Below are positions 22,242 to 32,949 of a stretch of DNA of 64,000 nt, piece after piece. The first letter of the stretch is position 1; the number at the start of each line of letters is the position of its first letter. Source of the stretch: Zygnema cylindricum. Its lineage: Eukaryota > Streptophyta > Zygnematophyceae > Zygnematales > Zygnemataceae. The DNA is taken from assembly GCA_037447655.1 (NCBI GenBank), contig JBBHKE010000993.1, positions 1 through 64,000 on the forward strand, in the 5' to 3' direction. The notes beneath the pieces are model-generated. The model worked only from the letters and a program-made list of their open reading frames with translations, was not told the origin of the DNA and did not search any database. A program made the translations under genes and the position numbers.

Positions 22242-23370
22242 AGAACACTATTGAGAATCGGAGAGGAGGTATGAGAATTCAAGCTCTAGTTGCAGGAACG
22301 GACCGGTGGACAAAGGATTTGAGGAAGCCGTACTACAACTTCAAAGGAGAAAGAGATCAGCTTAGAGGACCGAGGCCCTCAAAAGTTCTTTATCATTTTT
22401 GCAGAAAGATGGGACAGTTCATAGCAGAGTGTACCAAATTGTCGAAGCTCAGGCTCAAAGAGAACCGTGGAGGGGGTTCTTCCGGAAGCACTTGTGGTCA
22501 CACAAGTGAACAGAGAGACCGAGGAGGACGAGTCTTCTGAGGAGGAGGATGGGGAGCTCCTTCTTGACGAGAATCTTGAGGAGAAAGAGATCCCTTAAAG
22601 ACAGACTTGTGCTCTTACAGCCATTCGGGAAGCTCCACAGGAAAGATGGATCATCGATTCAAGTGCATCCATGCATATGTGTGGCGACAAGCACCTCTTA
22701 ACAAAGCTAAGAAAGGTCCCTACTGTAGAAATAGAGTATGGGGATGAGAGAGTAGTTACTACAGATCTAGTGGGATGGTAGATCTGAAAGTCTTAGTAAA
22801 GGGTAAGACTTTTATACTCACCTTCTCAGATGTACTCTACATTCCTTAGCTAAGTAAAAATCTTTTCTCTACGTTTGTGCTAAATGACAAAGAGTTTGAT
22901 ATCTTCACTAGATAGGGAGTCTTTAGAGATAATTATGGGGATGAAGTCTACTTCACGGCAGATAAGGGTTGCCAAGGCAGGTTTAGGCTTAACCTGAGTT
23001 ATGAAAAGAATGATACTTGTTATGTTGGTCTTCTAAAGTTGATGATTTGGCATAAGCAGTTCAGGGCATGTTTATTTTGATAGGCTGAGGGAAATGAAGA
23101 AGCTAGGTGTAGTAGAAGGCATTGAGTTTGGGGATAATGAAATGATGGATGATTGTGGTGGCTGTGCCCAAGGAAAGGCTCATAGACTCCCCTTTCCCAA
23201 ATTTGCCAAATATGGAGGTGAGAAAGTACTATATCTGATCCACACATATATCTGAGGACCGGCAAAAGTACCTTCAGTTGGAGAGAAAAGGTATATGATG
23301 ATAATCACTGATGACTAATCTAGATATTCTAGAGTGTACTTCCAAAAAACAAAGTCTGCAGCACCAACTT
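22242..23370 (+). pseudogene. Copia-B element 2, gag-pol 5' part, heavily broken
   Basis: Begins in Gag (GGMRIQALVAGTDRW), with a degenerate knuckle (YHFCRKMGQFIAEC). It continues as protease WIIDSSASMHMC and the GAG-pre-integrase region, but across at least eight stops and frame changes. Several stops stand where the sister copy at 19430-20557 has Gln or Lys (for example LYIP-stop-LSKN against LYIPQPSKN). It is interrupted at 23370 by the gypsy insertion and resumes at 33793. Confidence 0.8.
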
Positions 23371-24469
23371 TGTCGTGCATGGCAGAACTATCGTGAAGGA
23401 CATGCATTAGGCCTAGCTTGAGTCGCCGAAAAAACACCAAAATGTATCCTATCAACCTATATGTATCGTGTTTGTGACAGCATCCAACATACAAAGCATT
23501 TATACAGCAAAAAAAAAAATGAATTTGCCGGGAAAAACAAATATTCAAATCACATGAACTGAGAACAACAAAAGGTAAAAGCAAGGTAAGGTAAGTAAGG
23601 TTGGAATTCCTATTTGTGACAGTGACCACTAGGCCCTGAAGTCTTTAATATTCCCTACAAGAGTCCAACCATAAGACGATAACTCTCCTCCAGCCAGATG
23701 AAGAAACCGAGATAGCTGGCGTTCCACAAGATCAAACCAAAGGAGAGCTGGACCGCAAAGTCTGCGCTCTGACAACAAGAAGACACCGAATCCGCACAAA
23801 CAACTCATGCACCACGGCAAGTAGACAACAGTCTGGAGGGAAACCTTGCAGGCTGGCTTACGCCGATAGATTAGGTAAGGACTTAATACAGGAAAAGATG
23901 AGAAGCTCAGAAACAGTTACCAGCATAAGCTATGGTCTGGAAAGCAAACCCTAACTCAGAACTAGCCTGTCACTAATATTTAGATCAAAACCCTAAGTCT
24001 CACAAGTTCGACAAATCTTGAGGAAAAAGCTTGTCAGAAAGCGACACGCTCCAATGTTGGATTCCCGTGTTAAAATTTGTCATTTGTCCTAGCATGCCAT
24101 TTGGCATTTATCCTATGCTTTGTGCTAACCGTACTGCTACACTTATTTCTATGTGTCTCTGAGCGTGCAGGTTTCTATGCTCAAACGCTGCCAGTTCCTA
24201 GAGACGGCCGCTACCTGGCCGCCTTGGGATGCCTTACATCCACACCTCGAGGATAAAAACCCTCCCTACGCTAAGCAAAAATAAATAAATGAACCTCTGA
24301 GGGTCCACGACTTTGACATTTGTCCTGTTAAAAGACGTTGAGTTCTAGATATCCAAATGCCGTACCGCGGCCGGGTTCCATGGGGATTTCGTACAGACCT
24401 GTTACGTCACAAAGGCACAATTAGTATGGGTTCAATCAATAATACCCGCCGACATCTTACGGCAGGACA
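23371..24469 (-). repeat. Gypsy 3' LTR, intact length (1,099 bp)
   Basis: TGTCATGCC...ACGACA on the minus strand. The outer end abuts the AACTT target duplication. Nearly identical to 17794-18846 apart from small indels. Contains the TATA-like TATAAATG in the terminal 245-bp segment and, in the opposite direction, GGATAAAAACCC. Confidence 0.8.
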
Positions 24470-24471
24470 GC

Positions 24472-24716
24472 TGTCGTGCATGGGAGGACTATCGTGAAGG
24501 ATATGCATTAGGCCTAGCTTGAGTCGCCGAAAAAACACCAGAATGTATCCAATCAACCTATATGTACCGTGTTTGTGACAGCATCCAACATACAAAGCAT
24601 TTATACTGCGAAAAAACAATAAATGAATCTGCCGGGAAAAACAAATATTCAAATCACATGAACTAAGAAAAACAAAAGGTAAAAGCAAGGTAAGGTAAGT
24701 AAGGTTGGAATTCCCC
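24472..24716 (-). repeat. Gypsy LTR terminal segment, extra copy before the 3' LTR
   Basis: Repeats the last ~245 bp of the LTR directly after the G-rich tract (C-run 24712-24721 on the plus strand), which may be the polypurine tract. Two bases separate it from the full LTR. The segment is missing from the other end (32950-33792). Confidence 0.75.
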
Positions 24717-24728
24717 CCCCCCAGCTCC

Positions 24729-25238
24729 TTAGTCTGTAGGAGAGCTGGGAAGAACAGCTGGCAGGTCGTGACATCCGTGGCAGAACCACTGTCCATCCGG
24801 AATAGTGTGCAAAGGTGGAACTAGACACTCTATGTCAAACCCCAGATTGCAATAGTCACAGAGCAGCATTGTTGTTTCTCCATCAGATTGCCGGCACAAC
24901 AGACACTCAGTGGCCTCGATAATCGGCATCCTCCATGGGTCCATGCTGTGGGAAAGATTGGGTAAGTAGCAAGGGGCACAATTCTTTGAATGCTCTCGTA
25001 AAGTCCGAGTGTCAGCCCCTTGTAAGCTCAATAATCCATTGGGATCAATTGCTGTAATCCTCAAAATGTGAGGTGAGACATCCGTATCGAGGGTGTCAAA
25101 TGTCTGTCGTCGCAAAAAAACGTAATCCCCCACCCGGAAGGGTTTCTGTTGTGGCCGATAGCTGCCGCTGCGAGTTGTCGCAAACCATAAGGAGTCGCGA
25201 TGTTGGGCAATCTGCAAATTTTCAAAGGCCATGGGCAT
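24729..25238 (-). pseudogene. Gypsy integrase C-terminal domain with PHD finger
   Basis: 169 codons. Residues around 36-52 (FRVGDYVFLRR) are the GPY/F-like C-terminal integrase region. Around residues 113-155 follows a PHD finger: CLLC, LLCDYC, GFDIEC, WFCHGC. The ligand that should be His is Asp here, whereas the related fragment at 19107-19322 keeps His, so this copy probably has a damaged zinc site. The PHD is the last domain of the polyprotein, in the position where chromoviruses carry a chromodomain, suggesting a role in choosing chromatin for integration (inference). Confidence 0.85.
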
Positions 25239-25845
25239 TTCCCTAGCGAAAAGTCATGCCCGGTTAGTTAGTTCTTCCAGAAAAAGAGAATCTGACATGA
25301 GCGGCAAAAGCAAACTAGCGGCTTTCTGTACATTTCTACCTAGCAATGGTTTCCGACCAAACAACACATAATATGGAGTGAAATTTGCTAAACTGGCCTG
25401 TACAGACATTCGATAACCCATGGTAATATATCCTAATGATTCATCCCATACAGTAATCTGTTTTTTAAGCAGTGTTTACGCAGAGCCCGCTTAAATGTTT
25501 GCACCGCTCTTTCTGCCAAACCGTCTGCTTGGGGATGATCTAGACTCGTTTGACAGTGATCGATCAGCGCCTCGTCCAACATCTCCTGAAATTCGCCACG
25601 GAACTCGGTTCCTTGGTCTGTAAGTACTTCTGCTGGGGCTCCATATCGGAGGAGAACATGCTCTTTGAACGCTGCAGTGGTAAGTTTGGCAGTTTTTTGC
25701 GGGAGGGCCACAACTTCCACCCATTTACTGAAATTTTCAATCATTATCATAATATATTGCTTGCCCTTTCGAGAAATAGGGAAGGGACCGGCCAAATCGC
25801 ACGACCACCTGTAAAAGAGACCTCGAATAGGCAAGGTTGAAGTGT
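25239..25845 (-). pseudogene. Gypsy integrase core
   Basis: Frame 25433-25834 shows the rve fold with WSCDLAGPF (first Asp), VLTDQGTEF (second Asp) and HPQADGLAERAVQ (catalytic Glu). A one-base shift in an A-run near 25470 moves the rest (TVWDESLGYITM, FTPYYVLFGRKPLLGRN) to another frame, and a TGA near 25252 interrupts it again. The HHCC zinc region lies upstream in the RNase H frame (HTDLGHYG ... CSTYDRL). Confidence 0.85.
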
Positions 25846-27745
25846 AGTCTGCCGGTTAGAAAAGGATGTCCGTAACCGATCATATGTGCTGCATTCCTGC
25901 AACACAGATGCTACGTCGTCCTGCATGCCCGACCACCAATAGCGCGCCTGTACCAAACTCAAGGTTGGTTTGGTACCATAGTGCCCAAGGTCGGTATGTA
26001 TCTGGTTAATGAGAGATAATCGCTCCGTTGGCCGAGGGATATGACGACAGCTTCCATCTGTGAGAAGACGAATAAGTGAGCCCCCCATCCATAAGTAATT
26101 TTGGGCTCTCTTTCGAACACGCTCCTCCTCCGTTGGTAAGGTTCCCGTCCGAAAAGACTGAGTAGAAAGAAAAAGAATCAAAGCACTGTCCCGCCATGGA
26201 TCGTGTTCGATTTTGTGGTTCGTAGGAGCCGCAAAACTGTAAATCAGATGCGCTCCCGCTGATAAGGAGGCAATTGTTTCGCCATCAAAATCATGTCGTA
26301 CCCCATTGTCAGTGGAGTTGGGCAAAGGGTTCTTGGAGAGCCCGTCGGCATTCAAGCTGAGGAGCCCGCGTCGATGGATTATTTCTATATCATATTCTTG
26401 TAAAATAAAAGCCCAACGGGCTAACTTGCCAGATATCTTGTCATTGGTTATGAGCCAATGCAATGGTTGGTGGTCAGTAAGGAGAGTAAAAGGCTTGCCA
26501 TAGAGATAATGTCGGAAATGCACAATGCCCCAAACTGCGGCGAGGCATTCTCCCTCGTAACTGCTGTAATTTGATTCCACTTGATTGTTGCTTCTACTGG
26601 CGTAGGCCACCACAAATTCCTCACCGGTGAGTTCGCGTTGAGTTAGGATAGCAGCAATACCGGGCTTACCAAAGTCATTCTGTAGACAAAAAGGTAATTT
26701 ATGATTTGGTAGACGAAGAATGGGAGCAGTGGACAGCGCGTTATTTAAACCTTGGAAAGCTTCTAACTGAGTTGGTCCCCAAGAGAACATAACTGATTTT
26801 TTTAGAAGTTCATTCAGTGGAGATGCAAGTGTAGTGAAACTGGGGACGAACCTACGGTAATAATTAGCCAATCCGAGAAATGCCCGCAGACTCGTCAGAT
26901 CACTTGGGGCAAGTAGATTAGAAATGGCTTCCACTTTGACTTCTAATGGAGTAATTCCCTCAGATGAGATAAAATGCCCAAGGTATGGGACCCTTTCGGC
27001 CCCGAAGGTACATTTAGCAGGATGACATTTAAATCCTACTTTTTTCAATTCCTTCAACACCCACTCTATATGAACTGCATGTTCCTCTACAGTAGCCGAA
27101 GCGATTATCAAATCGTCGATATAGCAACGGGCAAACTTACATCCCCCTAAGACTGAGTCCATGACCTTTTAGAATACCGCCTGTGCATTTTTCGGTCCAA
27201 AAGGCATAACCGCCCATTCCCAACGTCCGTCACTACCCCAAAATGCAGTCTTGTGTCGGTCCTTTTCCTCTATCTCGATTTGATTAAAACCATGTCGCAA
27301 ATCTAGAATACTAAAATGTTTAGCTCCTCCGACATGATCAAAGATGTCCTCTGCCAACGGCATCGGGTGTCGGTCCTAGATGGTACGTGAGTTTAGTTCT
27401 CGATAGTCTCCGCACATTTGACGTTCTGTAAAATATCCCTCCGCGTCTTTTTTACGAGGCGAAACGGTGGGCGCCGCGAAAGTGGAATCAGACCTATAAA
27501 TCAGACCTGCCTCTTCTAATTCCGCTCATCGTTTGTCCACAGACTCCCATTTAGTTTCTGATAGACGATGTTTGGGCTTGAAGATGGGTCTGTCATCTTC
27601 CAGGTCAATAGACATCCTGTACATGGTGTGTCGCCGCAAGTCTTTCATGGAGAAAGCGAATGCGTCCATATGTCGATTTATGACTCCATTTAAAAGTTCG
27701 TGTTCAGTCTTTGTTAGTCCAGGTCCAAATTTCCATGTTGGTTTT
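25846..27745 (-). pseudogene. Gypsy reverse transcriptase and RNase H
   Basis: RT starts near 27740 (HELLNGVINRHMDAFAF, then IFKPKHRLSETKW), passes a TGA near 27535, then APTVSPRKKD, DYRELNSRTI, a TAG, then FSILDLRHGFNQIEI. After a TAA at 27166 comes the catalytic block CYIDDLIIAS (YIDD box). The RNase H domain follows (LQNDFGKPGIAAIL, YASRS, NYSSYEGECLA, LLTDHQPLHWL), and then the integrase zinc region. The frame 25747-27162 is open for 471 codons; its last ~30 codons are out of phase. RT and RNase H catalytic residues are recognisable; the stops make it inactive. Confidence 0.9.
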
Positions 27746-28157
27746 TCGAAGTGCTAACTGTCATGGCTTCCATGGCTAGTGCAAATGCTAGTTGTTCATC
27801 CGCTATTAAGGAGTGACCCAACTCATACTTGACTGGAAGTTGATGCAAACAGTTTACTGCGTGATGCCAACTTCTAGATGGGAATGCGGCTTTCCAGTGT
27901 GGTGATACCTGTGGAGGTGCCTGAGACCTAGCGGCTCTGTATGCTGGGAGCGACCAACTCATGTGACTGGGAACCAAAAAATCATAAATAGTGTGCGCTG
28001 TATCAGACTTAGCAGACGGAGGAAAGAGAGAGAGCTGAAAAGTTGTACCCTGGAGAGAGGGTAAGGGCTTAGATGCCGTATGTTTAAATGGTGTATGCCC
28101 CCCCCCAGCTGATTGAGACGGATTGTTCTGTGAGTATCGACCAGCTGCTAATCGCAT
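27714..28157 (-). pseudogene. Spacer between methyltransferase and RT, including methyltransferase C-terminus
   Basis: Directly in frame with the methyltransferase, separated from it by one TAG. The first residues (GMRLAAGRYSQ) align by eye with the last conserved motif of DNMT3-type enzymes (R-L-A...G-R). The rest (about 130 codons) is Ser/Pro/His-rich with no recognised domain. A one-base shift near 27740 joins it to the RT. Confidence 0.6.
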
Positions 28158-29477
28158 TCCAAAGACAAATGAAAGTGACTAGGGATCCATGACCCGACCG
28201 AGTAAGGTACAGCGCTGCCGCTCGGTGAGTCCCGGAGCGGCAGTGGTGCCCGGGATAAAATGTAAGAGGTGATCTTGTTTTGCAGCAGTGTGTTCTTCTA
28301 AGCTGCATGTATGAGTATTTTGAAGCATGCCTGGTCCGTTGTGTGAATATGCGTGAGAATGTGGATATGAGACTAGTGTAGGAAGTGCACGTAGTGGTTG
28401 GCCAGGAATGTTGAGACAGAAAGCAGGAGGATAGTCTGTCTGAATGCAGGTTTGGACTTTATGAAATGGGAGTAGTGCATCCTGAATGGAAAGATTAGGT
28501 GGACGGACAGCAAGGTTAGCTTCTCGGAGCCGACCCATGTCTACCAGGTTAGTCCACTTGGAACGAACCCTGTGAGCCAGCGAACCGTGGCGTGCGGCAT
28601 CGATAATTAATGGTGGTCCAATCAGTGATTCAATGCGTTTGTAATCTGCGAGGACCGTGGGTCGGGGATCATTATAAGCTGCGATATTTTCTAAAATGTA
28701 CCCAAAAGAACGGTTCCGTGTTTGGAAGAAATGGATAAGGCACACCATCTGGAAGAACAACTTAGTACGCGGATCTGCGAGACCTAAACCTTTTCCGGCC
28801 CTAGACATCCCTTCACATTCCCATCCGACAAACAGAAGATCTGTTGGTTCCAATTCCAACAAATGGTGGTTTCCTATTAGACGGATATCCTGTGGTAAAG
28901 CCGAATGCATGTCATAAAAAGCGGACTGTGGTAAGAGGTGAGGATATTGTTCGTGCAAGATTTGACAGTGGTGTAACTGGGCGCGTCTGGCCAAGGGGTC
29001 AATATCTACGGAATAGTAATGCTTTATAAGAAGACCGTTCCGAAGGGAAGAGAGAAGTGAAGTTCCTATTCCTGCAAAAAGGTCTAAGATAACGAGACCG
29101 TTTTGGTGAGGTTGAAAACTGACATGTTTCCAATTAATGGGAAGGAACCCAGACGAACCCATCGTAATCGAGGGTGGATCCGGGATGCTCGGTAAAGGAA
29201 TTGGTATAGTGAACTTATAAAGTCGGTCAAAATCTGAAAAATTGATAGTAAATCCAGGTGTGCTAAATAATTTTGGTATTCCCAGAGGATCTATCGAGAT
29301 TTCTTTCGCTGTTAAAGATTCAAAAATATCCGCTCCTATGCCAATTGCGGCATAAGCGTGTAAAGTCAGCGCGGAATGAGTCGTAGTAGGCATGGGTTGC
29401 CGGGCCGATATAAGAGGTAAGCATATTTTGAGCTCAGGAAAGTTGTTTGGTTTATAAGAAAATGTTTGATCATGCAT
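28137..29477 (-). pseudogene. Cytosine-C5 DNA methyltransferase (DNMT3/DRM-like) within gypsy Pol
   Basis: A 432-codon open frame (28179-29477) followed in frame, after one TAG, by the last motif. Residues about 129-140: LVILDLFAGIGT, the SAM-binding motif I. About 155-165: YSVDIDPLARR (motif II). About 214-240: DLLFVGWECEGMSRAGKG, motif IV, with the catalytic Cys at 221 but Trp-Glu before it instead of the usual Pro. About 261-266: ILENIA, the ENV-type motif VI. About 300-313: LAHRVRSKWTNLVD, matching the AHRARYFWGNLPG-type motif of DNMT3. About 416-428: LTERQRCTLLGR, then, after the stop, the terminal motif. The motif order is that of DNMT3, not the permuted order described for plant DRM. 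Fused downstream of the protease and upstream of RT. No PWWP or ADD domain is visible. Predicted to methylate cytosines; specificity unknown. Confidence 0.9.
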
Positions 29478-30249
29478 ATCACCCCCCCGCCCCTACGCGA
29501 AAAATCACGTCTTGGCCAACGAGGCATTCATAATAACTACACATTGTGACCAAGGCATAAGCATATATCTCTGCGAAATCTGTCTCTGAGTGACTCTAGA
29601 ACTGGAAACAGACTGGTTCTTTTGTAATTCCAAGGACCGGTTCTATGGTGCCTGCTGAAGTCAACAGGCGTGTGGTTGTAGGTTGTATTTTTTCTGCTGT
29701 CAGACCTATTCTGATTGCAAGAGTTGACCCGAGGATAATCGGTTTCACGCTTGTGTCCATTAAAAGTAATGCCGCGGCAACCCCATTAACTGTGAATACC
29801 CCGCGCGTGTTGTCCAAAAAACTTATGTGTGGTGTAAGACTAGCGCGCTCTTCAAGAGTGATTGCTTGAAGAGAGAGAGAGTTTCGATTATTCTGAAGGG
29901 CTTGTAGTGCATGTGCAGATTGATCAAATTTAGTTAGATTTGCAGATTTGGTGTCGCTCACCAGATCCAGAAGCATGGTGGACAATATAGATAATCGTTC
30001 TTTGACTCTATAGGTTTCTTGGATACTTTTCTCTAAGATAGTTAATGCCTCAGCGGTGATGTTGAAGGCGGTTTTCTGAATAGGTGAGAGTGGTTCTTTA
30101 GCAAATGATAATGGAATACAGGTGTTAATGGATTTGGACTCGCGGTTATGATCGGAAATCCCTTTAAACTGAGCTCCCTGCTGTTGAATAGTGGACTCTC
30201 GCAGAGATCGACCTGCAAAGGACGGTATGTGAACCACGGTTCGAGCCAT
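29478..30249 (-). pseudogene. Gypsy aspartic protease
   Basis: 217-codon frame (29596-30249). The C-terminal third holds the retropepsin fold: GVFTVNGVAAALLLMDTSV, with the catalytic Asp-Thr followed by Ser instead of Gly, then VKPIILGSTLA. It is in the same frame as the end of Gag across a TAG at 30271. After a TAG at 29596 the frame stays open to a G-run near 29484, where a one-base change would join it to the methyltransferase frame. Protease and methyltransferase were therefore probably one polyprotein. Confidence 0.75.
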
Positions 30250-30270
30250 TCCAGATAATTGCGGTTTGAC

Positions 30271-31793
30271 CTACGCCATTAAACCGACAAACTGCTCCTT
30301 CATCATGGCTCCAACGGTAGCTTGCAACTCCGCTTTATCTCGATCCTTCCTACTGATTTTGGGAGGTGTGTCTTTGTCTACCTCTTTAGGTGGGGTGACC
30401 AATTTTGCCGAGCGTGCAGGTATACCGCCATTTCTAATTTGATTTTGATAACTGAAATCGGGGTTTTTAATATGACATCTGTGAATGTAGTGACCTATTT
30501 GGTTACAATGAGTACACGTGGCTGTATTATCTGGACAGCTGCGCGCGTCGTGACCAGTGTTACCGCACCGGAAGCAAATACGCACCCCGGGGGTCGTTGG
30601 GAGAGATCCCATGGCCGAGACTCTTGGAGGTCTGGGTTTGTCCATGGGCGCGGGTTAGGATTCGAATTTTGATTTAGATTCGGGTTATCCCGAGGAGAAG
30701 GCTTAGGCCGCTCGTGAGCGTCCCACCAGCTGGTCTGCATTTCATACCTCACGGCATATTCTGCAGCCTGCTCGAAGATGAATTTTAGACCATATGTTTC
30801 AGTTAGATGACTTTGAATGAACCGCCGAGATTGGGTGGGAAATTGTCCCACGAATTTTTGGACTGCCTCCGCATCTGACATTAGGTCAGGCAGGGCTTCA
30901 CGTAAGGTTTCCATACGTGCTCGCAGCGCCGGGGCAATTTCGTTCGGTCTGCGTTAGAAATTCATTAGTTCTTTGACTTGGTCAAGATTTTGCATTCTGT
31001 ACTCTTCCTGTAACAAACTAAAAACAAACGAAACCGGATCTCGGAGGGGAACCTGCATGGCTACTCGAGCAGGGATTGCTGCCCGAGCCGCCACCGCAAA
31101 TTGCTGAGCAACCTCCGGTATTTCTGGTGAAATTTCAATACCGGTAGAGTCATAAACTGCCAGAACTACAGCTTAAAAAGGGATTTTCGGGCTGCCAGTT
31201 ATGGCCGGCGAGCCGGGATGGGCGGGTGTCATTTCAGCCATAGCACAAATCGCCGCATATTTCCGAGTGTAGAGCGATAGGGCCGACCCCCTTAGGTATC
31301 CTCCTAGCAAGGAAAAAGCTACACGCAAATCATATCGATCTTGATATCGGAATGCAAGATCGCACATCTCCGTATCAAAAAGCATGCGAAAATGGGACAC
31401 AGACATAGTGTCCTTGAGACCCGAAAAACAAAACTGATTTCTACCTCCTCCGGTGTCCATGGACGAAGCCATGTCCACGTTGAAGGGGCTTGCGTTAGTG
31501 TGTATGGTTCCGCCCACCTGAAAGAGTGATGGCGGTAAGTTTAGATCCCGGATATCAAGGGAATCTATGTCAGAATCTTCCCCCCAACTGTGGGAAGAAG
31601 TCGAAGACACAGATGATGTAGTTCTGTCTGTTGGAGAGATACCCGATCTGAATCTGGGTGAGCCCGTAAGTTGAGACTGATCGGCAGGATAGGGAGATTG
31701 TAACGGAGAAGATCCGACAAGAATGGAATCCCTGGCCGGTCCGCGGGAAAGACTCGAGCTTCTAGTGGTACCTGTCGGATAGAGTAAATTATT
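30271..31793 (-). pseudogene. Gypsy Gag with two CCHC zinc knuckles
   Basis: Open from 31793 with no in-frame ATG before 31610. The capsid-like region (31173-31610, then after a TAA the segment to ~30955, then after another TAA 30914-30495) includes SDAEAVQKFVGQFP. A frame change near 30640 leads to the nucleocapsid CFRCGNTGHDARSC and CTHCNQIGHYIHRC, two perfect CX2CX4HX4C knuckles, and a Lys/Asp-rich tail ending at a TAG. The knuckles bind genomic RNA in related elements. Broken by at least two stops and one frameshift. Confidence 0.8.
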
Positions 31794-32949
31794 CTAGTCT
31801 GTTGGCATGTAACCAGCCAGTCGACCTATTCGGATGCAATTATATGACACACACTAATCAAGGTCAGTGAGCAAATACCCACCGCCAGATCTACCAATCA
31901 ATCACAGAAGAAATATTCTAATTCACACAAACAGACACCACCCTCACAATTCGGTCTATTCTGTATCACCAGGGTTAATCTAATTGCGAACCCCCCTAAC
32001 AAGGCCGTTCACAGCCAGATCTACGCAGCCCTCAAAAATTCACTCCAAACCACACCAAAAAGAAAACATGTCGCCTATTCAGGGCCACTTGGGCCAGATT
32101 TAATAAAAGCAAAAAACTATCAGGGCCAACAAGGCCAGATGTAGAGAAAAAACAGGAAGCTACCAGGGCCAACAAGGCCAGATGTTATAATCAAGAAGTC
32201 GCTATCCAAGACCACTCACGGTCAGATCTAAGAGAATGCGACGAATGACTTATACGAACGGAAGGCACAGCCTTCGGTCGACGATAAACCCCTCTAAACG
32301 ATCGCACTGAACTACCTACTTTGCGCCTGCACCCACAAGGAACCGAGAACTCACCTTAGATAGCACCAAGTATGATACTGTAATGTCTCCCCGCGAAGCT
32401 CCAACCCCTCTCCGATTTCAGATTATCGAGAAACACCACAGTTCAATGCCAAAGTAGTTAGTAGCCTGTTAGGGTACGCGTATCAACTTTAAGCCACGCT
32501 CTACCCAACTATTAAAGCAGTTATATTTTTATGTGATAATTCGTGGAAGCTAATTTATATAAATAAATATATATAATTTTTTTTTCTTGGTTTTTGATAT
32601 GTTTTTTTTTTTTTTTAATTTTATAAGTTTTTAGGTTTGCTAGGTTTTCTGAGTGAGTTAATCCGGTAGGCAGACAGAAAAGAGAAACTATACCGGATTT
32701 ACAAACAAAATCAGAAAAATCGAACCCAGAGCCCACCAAGCAACGAAACCCTAAAAATTGAAAATAAAAACAAATTAAAACAATCCAAAGAAAACCACTA
32801 GACAAGGAAAGAAAACAAACAACTAATTAATGCTTGAGTGAAAAAGAAAAGCAAATTACAATAATTAGACAGAAAGAAAACAAAATGCCACAAGGAATAA
32901 CGAAAATTAAGAATGAGACAAATTTTAACACGGGAATATTTTCGACAGT
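31794..32949 (-). other. Gypsy 5' leader with GGCCAGAT repeats
   Basis: No coding frame. Between about 31990 and 32230 the minus strand repeats ATCTGGCC(T/C)TGTTGGCC words at irregular 50-60 bp spacing (clearest at 32085-32180). An A/T-rich segment with a T-run lies at 32520-32640. A word related to the inside of the LTR (CCGTGTTAAAATTTGTC on the minus strand) occurs right at the LTR junction near 32920-32945. Confidence 0.6.

Noticed and set aside
30271-30273. Programmed TAG readthrough between Gag and protease
   Set aside because: The position and same-frame continuation are suggestive, but similar stops occur at many random places in this copy, so no special status can be claimed without other copies.
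19430-30955. Possible reassigned genetic code (TAG/TAA read as an amino acid) because of many in-frame stops
   Set aside because: Stops replace several different residues, are mixed TAA, TAG and TGA, and are accompanied by frameshifts. The S41 exons contain none internally. Decay explains them better.
32521-32805. 94-codon minus frame with a hydrophobic start
   Set aside because: Sits in the gypsy leader, AT-rich, no family resemblance.
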